DNA of 64,000 nucleotides from Axinella damicornis (taxonomy: Eukaryota > Porifera > Demospongiae > Axinellida > Axinellidae). Shown piece by piece: positions 11,401 to 22,079 of this stretch. The DNA lies in contig OZ007513.1 of assembly GCA_963931865.1 (NCBI GenBank), positions 5,314,837 through 5,378,836 on the forward strand, written 5' to 3'. A model generated the notes under the pieces. The model ran no database searches and was not told the origin of the DNA. It was given only the letters and a program-made list of their open reading frames with translations. The position numbers and the translations under genes are program-made. Each line of letters opens with the position of its first letter. Within the stretch, counting starts at the first letter, position 1.

Positions 11401-12485
11401 AGCCTCATTCCCAGGCAATCGCCCAGCTTTATGTTTGCGCGTGGGAGAGCCTGGGCACAAGGCTACCCTGTCAGAAAATCAGAAAATGAGAAGGTCTAGC
11501 AGATGTCATAAGCAGCTGTCCAATCAGCTTGTACCAGTTAACTTCAGCTAGTACGTAATACCCTTCCTACTGCAATTCAGTTAAAGAAGCTTTTGCCGTA
11601 ATGTCAGTAGATGGCCTAGGCCTGTATAACAATGCCAAAATGATAACAGTAAATATGAAGTTCACCTTTTCTCATGTACATGAGTACAGTGCAGCGTCTC
11701 TTCAACTCCTCCAGCTGTTCCTGGAACGAAGCTGGGTGAATGGTCCTTGCCTGCAACCGACACCGGAGGGGAGGGTCGAGGGGATTCCCCCTGTACGGTG
11801 GCACTCGGAGGCCCAGTGCAATCACCCAGAAGTTCTTACTGGCAAGGACAATCCTCCACTTGTCCAAAATCTCCTGACCATGTTCCTACAGCAATGTATG
11901 CATGTACCATAAGTACATCATGAAATTTCACGTTAAAAATCGTTAGAAAGAACCAAACTAGTGTTGGTTAGGATGAAATAGATACACACACTTTTTTCAC
12001 CATAATTTTATGGTGGTCCAGAGCAGGTCACATTTTTCAGAGAAACTGGGTTGGCACGTGAGTGAAAGCACTGGAAGTATGGCTGGAATTGCAATATTTA
12101 TCTTGCAGTTTGCAAAAGTCCTTCAACTTGGATATTTGTTATGCTGAGTAATTTGTTACATATGCCCATTCACCATGTGAATCCTCCTCTAGCTTTACAC
12201 ACAAGTGTAACCATGCCACATGCACTTTCGAGATTGATCAGGCATAAGCGACAATGCTAAGCATCTTGCTAGTCAATCCACACGTAGCCATGTACATTGT
12301 GCCACCTACGTACGTACCACAAGGAGCTCGTCATATCTTTCTGCAGCAAGGATGAATCTGCCATCTTCAAGTTGCATCTCCCTGTTCTCCAGCAAGTTGT
12401 TCAACACGGGAAGCACATTCCTCTCTGCCTTCTCCACACCCTCCACCACTAGAACACGGCCCAGCAGGGCAGCACGCACAGCACT
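2401..12485 (-). CDS. VWA8: von Willebrand factor A domain-containing protein 8, three internal exons
   Basis: VWA8 is a large mitochondrial AAA+ ATPase-like protein. Three minus-strand exons are visible in protein order. Exon 12485-12318 (56 codons) carries RVLVVEGVEKAERNVLPVLN and LLENREMQLEDGRF, the Walker B-like region of the first AAA module. Exon 11873-about 11666 has WRIVLASKNFWVIALGL and NPLDPPLRCRLQAR (sensor region and arginine-rich motif). Exon 2572-2401 has YPDFRLVAIGEP, the same stage of the next module. All have AG acceptors and GT donors. In the last exon the frame breaks at the G run 2433-2437: one more base would restore PLPVDQEVILGK before the donor. The rest of the gene (most of about 1900 residues in animals) is not seen. 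POLD1 lies where further 3' exons would be expected, so this may be a truncated gene or a rearranged assembly. Confidence 0.85.
3266..4300 (+). pseudogene. Transposon-derived zinc-finger ORF interrupted by a TIR element
   Basis: An ORF starting MDDNCNTSSSTDQSTDSVVD reads into 3386, is cut by an inserted element, and resumes in the same frame after 3983 (KQAPVFSVNRKRK). After a frame change it continues as KHFCNACREELSLKKSVVEL with a following HIKSEKH, a C..C..H..H finger seen in repetitive transposon proteins of invertebrates, and then GKTLPIDQRVYRVKV. The finger family is recognised by general resemblance; the enzyme class of its transposon is not visible here. Dead copy: it has an insertion and at least one frameshift. 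Confidence 0.6.
3387..3983. mobile_element. piggyBac-like MITE with TTAA target sites
   Basis: Begins CCCTTTAACC and ends GGCTTAAAGGG (inverse CCCTTTAAGCC), flanked on both sides by TTAA (3383-3386 and 3984-3987). That is the target duplication of piggyBac-type elements. It is about 597 bp with no transposase. Removing the element plus one TTAA restores one reading frame of the host ORF. Confidence 0.75.
4301..5179. other. No gene recognised
   Basis: Apart from AT-rich repeats of the kind CAATTATTGG / CCAGTTATTG near 4820-4890, I see no coding exon with splice sites and no TIR element here. Confidence 0.35.
5180..5550. mobile_element. TAGCCTC-family TIR element, long type, right end damaged
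   Basis: Left end TAGCCTCGTACCCAGGCCC, then GCGGAACGCGGAAG, GGGCCTGGTGACA and GGCAAAATTCCCGTATGTGC. The same internal sequence recurs at 21376, 26322 and 27662. The right terminus does not reach CGAGGCTA but changes at about 5545 into unrelated sequence, so this copy is truncated or rearranged. Confidence 0.75.
5627..6055. mobile_element. TIR element with GCGGCGAAGCCGC ends
   Basis: Left CCAGGAGCTTATGAGCGGCG and right inverse CGCCGCTCATAAGCTCCTGG form terminal arms of about 45 bp around roughly 330 bp of unrelated interior. No transposase is seen. A clear target duplication could not be read. Confidence 0.65.
6358..6908. mobile_element. TIR element with GGGCCACAGTTACC ends
   Basis: GGGCCACAGTTACCAAATTG at 6358 is matched by its inverse near 6890-6908, with arms of about 65 bp. 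An internal frame at 6559-6747 reads AKKLCSCGADLSSLSVYHVR, a possible degenerate zinc-finger start from a parent element. Otherwise non-coding. Confidence 0.6.
7377..7812 (-). mobile_element. MITE ending ACTCCTGGTAGGGG (copy 1)
   Basis: Minus-strand copy of a dispersed element also found at about 47110, 47758 and 49801. Shared words include CACTCCTGGTAGGGGAAAAA at one end and GCATGTGCGTTAATTGGAA towards the other. The internal ORFs are shadows of the element and not conserved genes. Confidence 0.65.
8336..8362. repeat. Poly-C tract
   Basis: Uninterrupted run of about 27 C. The proline-rich ORF running over it is a by-product of the run. Confidence 0.9.
8701..8783. mobile_element. Small palindromic TIR element (TAGCCTC family)
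   Basis: TAGCCTCGTCCCCAGGCC at the left and GGCCTTGGGACGAGGCTA at the right form a hairpin of about 83 bp. No clear target duplication. Confidence 0.75.
8790..10140. other. No gene recognised
   Basis: Moderately AT-rich stretch with many TACATGTA/GTACATGTAC words and no exon with convincing homology or splice borders. Likely a VWA8 intron. Confidence 0.35.
10141..10547. mobile_element. Foldback MITE (CAATGGCACATTT ends, copy 1)
   Basis: Left CAATGGCACATTTTCATAAG and a right inverse near 10515-10547 enclose inverted segments containing GGCTCTATTTATGC and CAAACTTGGAGGCTTT. A related copy lies at 18855-19056. Non-coding. Confidence 0.6.
10707..11083. mobile_element. TAGCCTC-family element with perfect 9-bp target duplication
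   Basis: Begins TAGCCTCATTCCTAG and ends CTGGGAGCGAGGCTA. It is flanked by GCTAGTAAG on both sides (10698-10706 and 11084-11092). Interior arms include GGGCCTGGTACATCTTCTCA and its inverse. A related fragment is at 63443-63760. This copy anchors the target-duplication length of the family. Confidence 0.88.
11398..11465. mobile_element. Small TAGCCTC-family hairpin
   Basis: TAGCCTCATTCCCAGGC to GCCTGGGCACAAGGCTA, diverged, about 66 bp. Within a VWA8 intron. Confidence 0.65.
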
Positions 12486-12489
12486 CTGC

Positions 12490-13130
12490 AAGAAAAATAC
12501 AAACAGCAGTGCATAAATAACACTCACTTGGCATTTTGTATAGCTAATTTTATGAATATCAATGCCCTGATATTATCAGTACACAAGCAGTCAATGCCAT
12601 GTCATATACTACTGCTAAACAAGAAGTGAAAGTGTCTCACGAAGGGAAAACCTACTGTACTTCTCTTTGCTATAACATAAGCAAAGTTCTAACAGGAATG
12701 GGAGGTAGTATACGAACATCAACCAATATGAAACAATCACTAGCTACGTATCTGCATATGTACATACAATGCGAGGATTGTATTCTACACTAGGGGGACT
12801 GACCAAGAGCCAGATTCCTAGACTAAATGCTACTCGTCTGAGGCCCTCATGATTTTCCTGAACTGCCATTGTAATCTGGAGTCTACGTACATGTACGTAG
12901 TACATAAGTCACTTGCTATTAGGGAATGCTACACAATAACACAATATAGCTACGGATACAATCAAGGTTTAGAATTTAAGACACTTCAGGAAGCCTCTAG
13001 GCATACATTTTTCGATATGTGACTCAGGAAACAGTGAAAGAGCAGCAACAAAACTGAAGACTTGCATCTCTTGCAAAGCTACGAAGGTGTGCATGCAGTA
13101 CGACAAGCCATTTTGCTAAGCTGCTAGCCA
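12490..13130. other. No gene recognised
   Basis: Sequence upstream of the VWA8 exon at 12485. The N-terminal VWA8 exons expected here on the minus strand were not found. Confidence 0.35.
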
Positions 13131-13138
13131 CGAATCAG

Positions 13139-14640
13139 GTGCTTGCTGGGACCATCTCAAGACAAGACGATAAATATATTCAAATGGGCCTTGACTCTGC
13201 CGACCCCCAGCCATCCACACTGCCGCCCCATTCCTTTCACGGCCATGAACAGTTACACCTTTCGGACTCAATCAGACCAAACCCAAGTATAAATGAGGGT
13301 ATAGGCCTAGAATGAGGTAGTCTCGGCCCCAGACCTAACCTCGGCATGGATCGCTTCCTGAAGCAATCGTTTGTTTGGGGCTGGGGCCGAGACTAGGCTA
13401 GTCAGTTCAAGCCAAAGTTCGGTCTCTGTGTTATGAGTACAAATTAATATTAAAATTTTTAGTGTTTCTGGATTGTACTTTCTCTAACGGTTTTCAGTTT
13501 CCTTGGAGAGCTCGGCCGGGTATTCCTTCCCAGTGTGTGCTGTTGCACCTGGAGATGTGCCAGCGATGGGGAAACGTGTGTTATTTGTCCCGCATGCACT
13601 TGCCGGCATTGTATGGAGTCTGTGTGGCTAATGACAATGATACACTGGCAGAACTGAAAGAGCAGTGAAATAATATGGGTTGACCAAAGGAGGACATACG
13701 TAAGGCAGTGATCTCGCTAAAGCGCGAAACCGCAGCGCCCCGCCGCGGTTCACGTTTGGTCTAGTATAATAATTAAAGGGTCTTACTCGCGCGACCATGT
13801 GGCGATTCTGGTACAACATGAAGCGTCGTGGATCAGGCTGCCCTCTGCCCAACAAAAGAATTAAGCACAAATTGGGGTATAGCGCATCTTGGAAGGATGG
13901 GTTTCCCTGGCACTTACCTGTCTACGCTCAAGAAGGGGACGCTGAGAGCGGTGTTTCTGGTTTGATGTGTACTATCTGTCAGCGCCATGGCGCCAAACAA
14001 TCAGTGCTTGCTGGGACCATCTCAAAGACAATAATTATATTCAAATGGGGCTTGACTCTGCTGACCCCCGGACACTGCCGCCCCATTCCTTTCACGGCCA
14101 TGAACAGTTACACTTTTCGGACTCAAAAGTGTAGCTTTTGATCGGCAAAAGCTACCCACCACTCCAGAAGACCTTGCTGTCTATGGTCAGGAGAGGGTAG
14201 AGCATCTCCAACAAGTCGATGGAGAGGGAGCAAATGCTGATGTGGAAGGTAATGAGTGCTTTAGTGAATGGGAAAGTTTCAAAAGGCTAACAAGTTCTCA
14301 GACATGACCATGTGAAACCTGACCAAGCTACTTTGTACAGACACCTCACTTCGTGATATGTACGTACCCCCCCGCTGTCCAAACTGGCCTCTATTGCTGC
14401 TCTCATTGCTGTTAGCACAGCTGAATGTGAACGCTGCTTTTCATCAATGAATCGCATAAAGACAACACTAAGGAACTGCCTGAAAACGTCAACCCTCGAC
14501 AGCTTAATGCGTATAAGTATTGAAGGTCCCACTCCCTCTCAGTTCAACTTCGAGCGAGCTGCAGATGTTTGGGTTAGGATGTGTAATCGAAGACTTCAGG
14601 TGGGAGTTTCATCCTGTTCATCATCTTCATTGAGTTGAAC
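13139..14640 (+). pseudogene. hAT-type transposase remnant
   Basis: Plus-strand pieces of a hAT superfamily DNA transposase. At 13797-14000 a basic start is followed by SWKDGFPWHLPVY and GLMCTICQRHG, the N-terminal zinc-finger region typical of ZNF862/KIAA1586-like relatives. At 14370-14640 the frame reads TAECERCFSSMNRIKTTLRN, the C-terminal dimerisation domain signature. The catalytic middle is missing. A stretch of about 130 bp (CTTGCTGGGACCATCTCAA ... CATGAACAGTTACAC) occurs twice, at 13139-13275 and 14003-14128, so the locus contains a duplicated segment. Cannot transpose by itself. Confidence 0.75.
13319..13398. mobile_element. TIR hairpin, TAGTCTCGGCCCCAG type
   Basis: TAGTCTCGGCCCCAG at the left and CTGGGGCCGAGACTA at the right. 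Related in design to the TAGCCTC family but with a distinct end sequence. Confidence 0.7.
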
Positions 14641-14699
14641 TATTGTTCAGAGACTTTGAAGATGCTTGAAGTAACCATAAAATGCTTTAATAATGGCTT

Positions 14700-15035
14700 A
14701 GTGCTACTCACGTGACCCTCAACAAATCAGACGCCCCAGAATCGATCACATGACGAAGCATTAGATCGCTTAATGCACACTTTAGTGTGCAGTATCTAGA
14801 TAATACACACCTTTCAAAGATCAAAGGCTGTCTCGGGTCAGTGAGTTGCACTAAGTAGTTTAGATACCAGTTTGCAGTGCATTACGGGCTTATAGTGCAC
14901 TCGGGCAATCTAGTTAACGGTCTCGGGCGGATAATGCACTCACCTTCGGCTCGTGCATTATCTCGCCCTCAACCGTTAACTAGATTGCCCTCGTGCACTA
15001 AAACCCGTAATGCACTGCAAAGTGGTATCTAAATA
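14700..15035. mobile_element. Long foldback element (copy 1)
   Basis: Contains TAGTGCTACTCACGTGACCC, GTGCATT/AATGCAC steps and a large hairpin around GGTCTCGGGCGGATAATGCA with TTAGTGCAC inverse arms. Further copies are at 30670-31613 (interrupted) and 32360-32665 (reverse). No coding capacity. Confidence 0.75.
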
Positions 15036-15449
15036 TTACTCAGATTCTATCTCAGAGGGTCTATAAAACTCTTGCCAAAACCCAAGGAGGTGGCCTCTAT
15101 CTTCCCACATAGTTCATTGTTACGCGGTATCCCACAGGACACCATGTTGCCAACTGAGGCACACTGGTTGACCGTTCCCTTCACAAGTATGCAGCCAAAA
15201 TAATTTCTTGTATCGTAATTATGGGATAGCAGAAAATGCAATGAGTTAGAAGTTAAAATGTATAGAAGTGATTGGATAACTCTTGCATGAAGTGGTCCCT
15301 TTTCTCAGATCCTGTCACATGATTATAGTATGCAGTAGTATGTAGCCGGTATGAAAACATGGAACAGAGGCACAGACGAGTACATCCATACTCAGTGCAT
15401 CAGTTCTGTAGATTCACAGGACACATCCAAACTAGTCTCACACACTTAC

Positions 15450-17461
15450 AGAACCATTCTTGTTTCTTAGTACTCCGCTGCACAGGATGAACTGCGAACT
15501 CTCAATCTCAGGACATTTCTAAATTGTAAGACAGATCGAAATGATGCTACCAGAATATGCATTGTATGAAACATTTGCCAGGAAAAGTATCTGCATGCAT
15601 GCATGCATGCGCCAGTTGGTAAACTCAAATTCTTGTACATGTATTTATAAGTACCTGGTCATCGTGGAGGTAATACAGTCGGCTGATGGTGTTGAGACAT
15701 TTGGCCATCCCAGTGCGTTGAAGCTAGCCATCTGGGGGAGAGTACAGTGTATGAAAGGTTTGGGTCTAGATGTTCAGTCAATGAGGCGCGGGGGGGGGGG
15801 GGGGGGGGGGGGGGTGTCCCTCTGAAGGACAATGAGGAATCTCATTGCATAGTGTCTGTCCGAGGCTCGAGCATTTACGGGGTAGCATACACTGTAGAAA
15901 GATTGCTTTATGCTTGGGATGGATTGTGAAATGCAATGCCTCTTCACCCTCCTGAATAAGGGGTGTGGTCAGGGTTAAGAGCTGGTGGCAAGAGTTGGTG
16001 GTACAATCAGAAGCATGGTTGGGGGTTTAGGTCAGGGTAGGCTTGAGAAACGTTCTGAGATGTGATACACTGTGTAGCATGCATAGCAGTTGATACATTT
16101 GGATAATGGAGTGCTCATGATACAGTGGGTAGAATGAGGCTGCCAACATTTAGGCAGAGCACATGACATGCACACATGAACTCACTGCCTGGTCAAGGTG
16201 CTCGTGATCACAGTGTCCTGTGGGCGTCTGCAAAATCAAACAGTATGATTGCAACGTCAACACAGGAAGTGAGAGTCAGGAATTTCTTCCTAATATGCAT
16301 GGACATTCAGCAGCATGATGCAGACACTAAAATACTTACCAAAGCTTTCAAACGTAACTTTAGAACCCAACACATCAATTCAATATAAACACTGTAATTA
16401 CACACTTGCACATCCATGCACACGTTGATCTATATACATGGATTCCTATGGGTGGGAGATGGGATCCAAGGTCCCTCCCCCCAATATGAAACCCTATACT
16501 GAGAATACGCAATGCACAATGTCATGTATATCGCTGTTGTATATAGCCTTTAGACAGCCGGGGGGGGGGGGGGGGGGGAAGATACACATCTACTTAGAAG
16601 TACATGGACAAGTGTGCCTCTCATCTGAAGCAATTGGAAGTGTAAGGCACGGGAACAAGGGAAATGTGTAAGTACCTTCTTTTTGACTTTCTTCAAGAGG
16701 ATGGAATACTTCATGATTCTACTGCGAAGTGAATCTGCAACAGAGAGGTTACCGTCGTTATGCGTAAAGGTACGATGGTGTAGTTTGGTAATCCTATTGT
16801 ATTGGGTACCCAGAGCCTTGAAAGTTTGGAAGGGGATCTTCGTAATTATCACTCTTTGCTCCTGCGTTCTGTACGTTTCATACCCTGACAGCCTCGTTCC
16901 CAGTGACACTGACTTTTTGCATGGAATCAGTATACATGTATGTGTCAGATCTATGGTATGGGAGGCAAATTGACACAAACGTGGGCTGCCGCAGCGGTGC
17001 TCAACTACGACTAGTATGGGGCTCGCTCACGCCTGCCCAATAACGAAACACGGCATTACTAATTTTGATGTCCACATTTTATCATTTACAACCCTTCCAA
17101 CACACACGCAGCCTCGGTCCTCCATTTTTTGACTGGGAACGAGGCTACAGAATACACACATGCTCACACACTAGCTTCACAACAAGGAAGAGGTGGGAAC
17201 TCAATGCATGTACACAGTTCAATCTTTCGCGAGAATTCGGAGTCTAAACACCGCTGCACATGTAAGAGGGAAGGAGAGACAATCATTCAGGTATTATATA
17301 GAGGACATCAACAAAATAAATTCCATTTGCTCCAACAGCTGATAGATAGCCCCTCCAACAAATGTACACTCATACATACACTGAACACATACACCAGCTT
17401 CCATATCTTGCGTACACCCTCAAGAAGTCTTCCTAATTCCGTTCCACTGCCAGCCAGCCAG

Positions 17462-17535
<74 letters not shown>

Positions 17536-20500
17536 GCAAGAATTCTTCCACCATTAGATCCCCCCCACACCCCCACACAAACTCCCACACCCTGACACAC
17601 ACAACCTGCAAGAAGTCCTCCACTCTTGGTTCCTGCTTCCTGGCCTCCAGAGTGGCCTTTGCCACCAGCAGGTTGGCACAGTAGTCCGCGTAGGGGAACA
17701 GCGTGCTGGACTGGAGGGAGGGTACATGTACCTCAACCTAATCTACATCCAAGGCACCATGGACACAATTGGTACCATAGATACCTAAGGTAACAATATC
17801 ATAAGCATTTTTGATGACAAAGCACAATTCGGGACTCATAAATGAAGGACTGTAGCTTACTCAACTTATATTTGAACCCAAGAATTGTTACTAGTTGCTC
17901 ACTCTCGGATTAGACGAGTTAAACAAAGGAGAGCAAAGCAGAAGATTGGCTACATGTACACAGTGCACATGATGTACACAGTCTACATGTACATACCAGG
18001 GTTTCATCTACTGGGGGGGGGGGGGGGGGGGGGGGGGGGAAGCTTCCCCCCCAAACAGTCTAGCTTCCCCCCCAAAGAGATTGACTATATCATTACATCA
18101 TAGGTAATACCATATTAGGACTCAGATACTGCTGTAGGCCACACCTCTTCCGGGAAATTAATTAACCTCAAAACATTTTGCACGGCACTTGCCACTACAT
18201 CCCCCCAAACATTTTTTTCTAGATGAAACCCTGCATACACATACTAGTCGAATGTGTGACATTGTGGGGCGAGCGCGAGCAAGTGTGGAGCAGTTGTGCA
18301 TGTACAAGACTGTCATCAGATCATCAGAATGTGACTGCATGAGCACAGCCCAGGCTGCAGAATGTCACACAAAAAAAGTAGACAGGAACTGCGAGTCAGG
18401 CTAGTTGAAGCAGTCTAGCGGCGATATGGTAGGTAACACACAACCTATATGACATTGTACATGTATATGCATGCTGGCACTGGCACCATTAGCCTCTTTC
18501 CCAGGCCACGTGGGCCTGGGAACGAGGCTAGCACACCATGTGTTCTGAAGGACATGTACAGGTCAATGAATAGGTAGGTCCACCGCGGTGTTCGTCTTTG
18601 CTGTCGCCACCAAGGACGTACAGAGGCAGACTGTTCATTGTTCGCCCATTGCTCTAGGCCTCCAGCCAACGAATAGGTAGCGGTCTCCATCTTTATTGTT
18701 GGCATCGTCCATCAACAGCAGAAGTTCACTTTACACATTGCACATAATTTGCATGTGCAAGATTTACAGTATGACGCCCACAAATTACGTTTCATACATT
18801 GCATGCGCCAGATTAACAGTGTACAGGCAGGATAAGATAAAGATAAATAGATCCGACCCAAAAGTTTCTGATGGGGCTGGCAATCTGATTCCAATACTTT
18901 TCATTTGGGGGGTAACAGTGCAATACTAAAAAGCTTTAGGCTTCAACCTTGAAGGCTTTACTATGTACTTCTACATGCACCCCACAAATCAGATTGCCAG
19001 CCACCTCAGAAATTTTTGGGTGGGCTCTACTTAGACTTATGCAAATGTGCCATGCATACATGTACTTACATTTTCACTGCATAGAACATGACATAGCATG
19101 AGTACTACAAGTGGATGTCACCTGACTTACCCACTGCAGCAGCATGCTCCCGATTGTTTCTATGTACTCTCCAGCAGATCTCATCTCCTGCAACCTCAAA
19201 ACAAGGTCTGCGGAAGAGATTAGGCACAATCGTACGTAGTACAGGGGTAGGTAACAGGAATAGAATGAGGTTGGTCAAGTGACTTCACGAATCTTGAAAA
19301 TTTAATACAATGTCATGTGCCTGAAATTGTAGCACATTAGAAACAGAGGCTCTACGAGACGAGCAGTTTTATTAAGCCTGCATGTGCATCCAATACAGGA
19401 CAGAAGCAGCCGAGCAGGTCAAGTGTGCATTCACCCTGCAGGTGATGCCAGGAGCCCATAATGAGAGGGAGTGTCCAACTATGGGATGGCGTTGGTCTAA
19501 GGTAGCTGGTCAGCATGCGCTTGACCATATTTGTCCATTAGCCTCAAACCCAGGTGCGTCGGAGGGTGTGGGTTCGAGGCTATTTCGTCTATATAATGCA
19601 GGCAGGAATTGCTACTGCAGTTCTCACCAATGGTAATAATTATAATTATTCTGAATCACTGACCACAATAATTAAGTTTTAACTGCATTAAGTCATCCCA
19701 CTTATAATTATAGTTGCTATTATACACAGTCCACTTAATTACATGCATGTACTTATAGCTGGCTTCCGAAATTCATACTTTGGTTGCTATGGTTACGTGT
19801 AGGCTATGGCATGTCATTTGTATCAAAGAATGTCCATGTCAGTATGGATCCTAGGCAGCACGGTAAGTATGCCAAGAATACACTAGACCTTCATGAAGAG
19901 TTAGAATGGTCTGGATGTTGCTGAATATCTTGCAGTGGTCCTCTTCTGATATCAGGTTCAGCCTCAGCATCAGGTGGAAGATCTGCCAGCAGAAGAAAAA
20001 CAAAGTCAGCACGGGCAGAATACATGGGCTCAAGGCCATTTTGGAACATCTCTACGTATGCATGCAATCTGTGCCTCGTGCAGCAGCTACTAACTCACAC
20101 TCCACACCTTTTGTGCATCGTGCGGCAGTTACTAACAACTCACACTCCACACCCTCTGTGCCTCGTGCAGCAGCAACTAACTCGCACTCCACACCCTCTG
20201 TGCCTCGTGCAGCAGCTACTAACAACTCACACTCCACACCCTCTGTGCCTCGTGCAGCTTTCCCTAGTAATTTGCACACCCTGCCCACCCTTGAGATTTC
20301 GACTTTAACCACTCTCCTCGTCCCTCCCTCTCAATTAGTACTCTGTCTGGATGCAAGTACACATGTACTGTACGTACAATGATAACCATCTTCAGATCTT
20401 CAACTATCTCACTCTCGGTCTTGAAGATGGAGTAAATTGCCTGCAGCGGAAGGGGAGCACATCCATGTTCATGACAGGGAAGCTTATTCATACGTATATT

Positions 20501-20781
20501 CACGTAACCATTAGCCCCGTTCCCATTTCCCAGTCCATTCTTCATCACTGGAACTGAAAACAGTGCAGGCCTGGGAATATAAATGAGGCTGTATCCACAC
20601 AGTGCATGGCATGATCAGCTGTATATTCTTAACAAGTGAGGAAACAGAGCATAGAGCTACCCATGTATATAGGGCCTATGACATGCAGCGTCAGTCCCAG
20701 GTGCATGCTCACCTCTTGTCGTTTGATCTCCTCCTTGGAGTACTTCTCCGCCATGACAGGACCAACTGCCTCCACCCAGGT
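15450..20781 (-). CDS. NET1/ARHGEF3-like Rho guanine nucleotide exchange factor
   Basis: Ten minus-strand exons give an almost continuous Dbl-homology (DH) domain and the start of a PH domain. Such proteins load GTP on Rho-family GTPases. Exons: 20781-20713 (AEKYSKEEIKRQE), 20440-20387 (AIYSIFKTESEIVEDLKM), 19982-19889 (EEDHCKIFSNIQTILTLHE), 19207-19131 (YIETIGSMLLQW), 17710-17606 (YADYCANLLVAKATLEARKQ), 17253-about 17224 (RCLDSEFSRK), 16734-16676 (SLRSRIMKYSILLKKVKK), 16227-16186 (TPTGHCDHEHLDQA), 15723-15655 (GMAKCLNTISRLYYLHDDQ), 15518-15450 (ESSQFILCSGVLRNKNGS). Phases agree at most junctions. The order and the VEDFLQ-RCLDSEFSRK motif point to the NET1/ARHGEF3 group. The exon at 17253 has lost its 3' end and donor; a second copy near 25.7 kb keeps them. 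An exon between 15723 and 16186 and the rest of the PH domain were not found. Confidence 0.85.
15790..15814. repeat. Poly-G tract
   Basis: Uninterrupted run of about 25 G in a RhoGEF intron. Confidence 0.9.
16560..16578. repeat. Poly-G tract
   Basis: Run of about 19 G in a RhoGEF intron; the duplicated copy at 24281 has a shorter run. Confidence 0.9.
17110..17147. mobile_element. Short TAGCCTC-family remnant in RhoGEF copy 1
   Basis: CAGCCTCGGTCC ... GACTGGGAACGAGGCTA. Absent from the duplicated copy near 25.6 kb, where a MULE lies at almost the same place instead. Confidence 0.6.
17462..17533. repeat. Poly-C followed by CA repeat
   Basis: About 35 C followed by roughly 17 CA units. Gives spurious glycine- and valine-rich ORFs on the minus strand. 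Confidence 0.9.
18013..18039. repeat. Poly-G tract
   Basis: Run of about 27 G in a RhoGEF intron. Confidence 0.9.
18489..18535. mobile_element. Minimal TAGCCTC-family hairpin
   Basis: TTAGCCTCTTTCCCAGGCC joined almost directly to GGGCCTGGGAACGAGGCTA, so nearly only the two termini remain. Confidence 0.75.
18545..18715 (-). pseudogene. Possible Kelch-repeat-like coding fragment
   Basis: On the minus strand one frame reads DANNKDGDRYLFVGW and, after a frame change, NSLPLYVLGGDSKDE, with the glycine pair and hydrophobic strand typical of a Kelch blade. A weakly similar stretch is on the plus strand near 23890-23995 (LARAPRRFFLLGDTDKDGD). Frame breaks and lack of clear splice sites make this a fragment at best. 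Confidence 0.25.
18855..19056. mobile_element. Foldback MITE (copy 2 of the element at 10141)
   Basis: Shares AGCTTTAGGCTTCAA, GAAGGCTTTACTA, CAGATTGCCAGC and ATGCAAATGTGCCAT with the 10.1 kb copy; shorter. Confidence 0.6.
19538..19584. mobile_element. Minimal TAGCCTC-family hairpin, diverged
   Basis: TAGCCTCAAACCCAGGTGC ... GTGTGGGTTCGAGGCTA. Confidence 0.55.
20055..20265. repeat. Tandem repeat of about 42 bp
   Basis: Five imperfect units built on ACTCACACTCCACACC and GTGCCTCGTGCAGCAG. ORFs on both strands across it are products of the repetition. In a RhoGEF intron. Confidence 0.85.
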
Positions 20782-21082
20782 CTGGAGAAGGGAAATGAGT
20801 TTCCAGAGGTCGCTTTAACATACAACTCATTTGTTCTAGTCTCATTGCACTTCCATTACATGATGGCATTCTTATGTGCATCTTTTGTAAATGTACTGTA
20901 CTAACCACCACCCACTTGTTCAGCCCACGGACAAATTCCGCTCATTCCACTCAGTTCACTTCTGCCCCAGCTGATCTCCGGCTAATCCCTCAAGCACATT
21001 TCTTCAGGAGTGTTGTGCTATGTACAGTATGCTCCCTTGAACCAAGATCTCTCCACCTTTCAATTTGTAGGTGGGTACGGTG

Positions 21083-21367
21083 TAGGGCTCGAACGACTAG
21101 TTGATTTCTCTAGTCGACTAATTGGTTTGTAGTTTGCACGACTAGTCGACTAATTGAGTACCAACTGAGAAATGACAGAATGTCATCACTGGCTGTACAC
21201 AGCACAAATCACTTCACTCAAATCACAGACTATTTTGTTCAAACACTGGCATCTCTACATGCTAGGAGTAAGGCTGGCCCTCTCGACTAGTTGACATGCA
21301 AGAAATGTAGTCGACAACCTTAGTTCAGTCGACTAGTCGACTAATTCAACTAATTGTTCAGGCCCTA
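21083..21367. mobile_element. hAT-like MITE with 8-bp target duplication
   Basis: Ends TAGGGCTCGAACGACTAG and CTAATTGTTCAGGCCCTA, rich in the internal palindrome AGTCGACTA, as in many hAT MITEs. Flanked by GTACGGTG at 21075-21082 and 21368-21375. It directly abuts the next element. Confidence 0.85.
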
Positions 21368-21375
21368 GTACGGTG

Positions 21376-21762
21376 TAGCCTCGTTCCCAGGCCCACACGC
21401 GAAACGCGGAAGTGGGCCTGGTGACACTTGGCAAAATTCCCGTATGTGCTGAGCTCAGCAGTCTTGATTTCGGGTAGGCGAATCACGTTCGTCCATTGCC
21501 AATTACTTACATTCTTTATCCCATGAAAAGTGTAGCCGTTTGATAAAAACCGCTGTTCTAGCCTTCAAGACACACCTCTGGTCGCCCCTTGGCAAGGACT
21601 TCCTACTTTGCCATCACCAACAGCTACCTTCCGCGTGATTTCGAATGCATCCAAGGAATGTAATCGCTAACACAATTATGCTAACTGAGTACATATGGGA
21701 ATTTTGCCAAGTGTCACCAGGACCTCATCCGCGTTCCGCGTGAGGGCCTGGGTACGAGGCTA
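21376..21762. mobile_element. TAGCCTC-family TIR element, long type
   Basis: TAGCCTCGTTCCCAGG ... GGGTACGAGGCTA with the internal GGCAAAATTCCCGTATGTGC and its inverse. Right flank GGTACGGTG matches GGTACGGTG at 21074-21082, on the far side of the hAT MITE. Confidence 0.88.
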
Positions 21763-22079
21763 GGTACGGTGCATTATCCCCCGTTCTTTAGTTTGCGCTG
21801 ACAAAAGCAGAAGCAGACAAATAGGCTAGGGAAGGCCTGGGAGCATTCATGATGTGAGTGAGGTAAAGGAGGTGGAGCCCAACTATAAAATTACAGTTGT
21901 CGTCTGGAATCTAGACCTATCCGGGGCCTGAGGGATGTCCAAGTCTGCCATCAAATACCATGTCCCACTTGGGAATCCCAAGTATACCATGGTACATATA
22001 CCTCCCAGATGGGACTCCACTGGACTACCACAGGTGCTATCAGCTCTGGTAGTTAAAGCGCTGAAATTAATAACCACCA

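Noticed and set aside
15047..15241. Missing PH-domain exon of the RhoGEF
   Set aside because: The minus-strand frame does not contain the FLFQ-type PH strand motif and has no fitting splice sites.
20055..20265. CRISPR-like regular repeats
   Set aside because: Units of about 42 bp are directly adjacent and degenerate with no unique spacers; eukaryotic tandem repeat.
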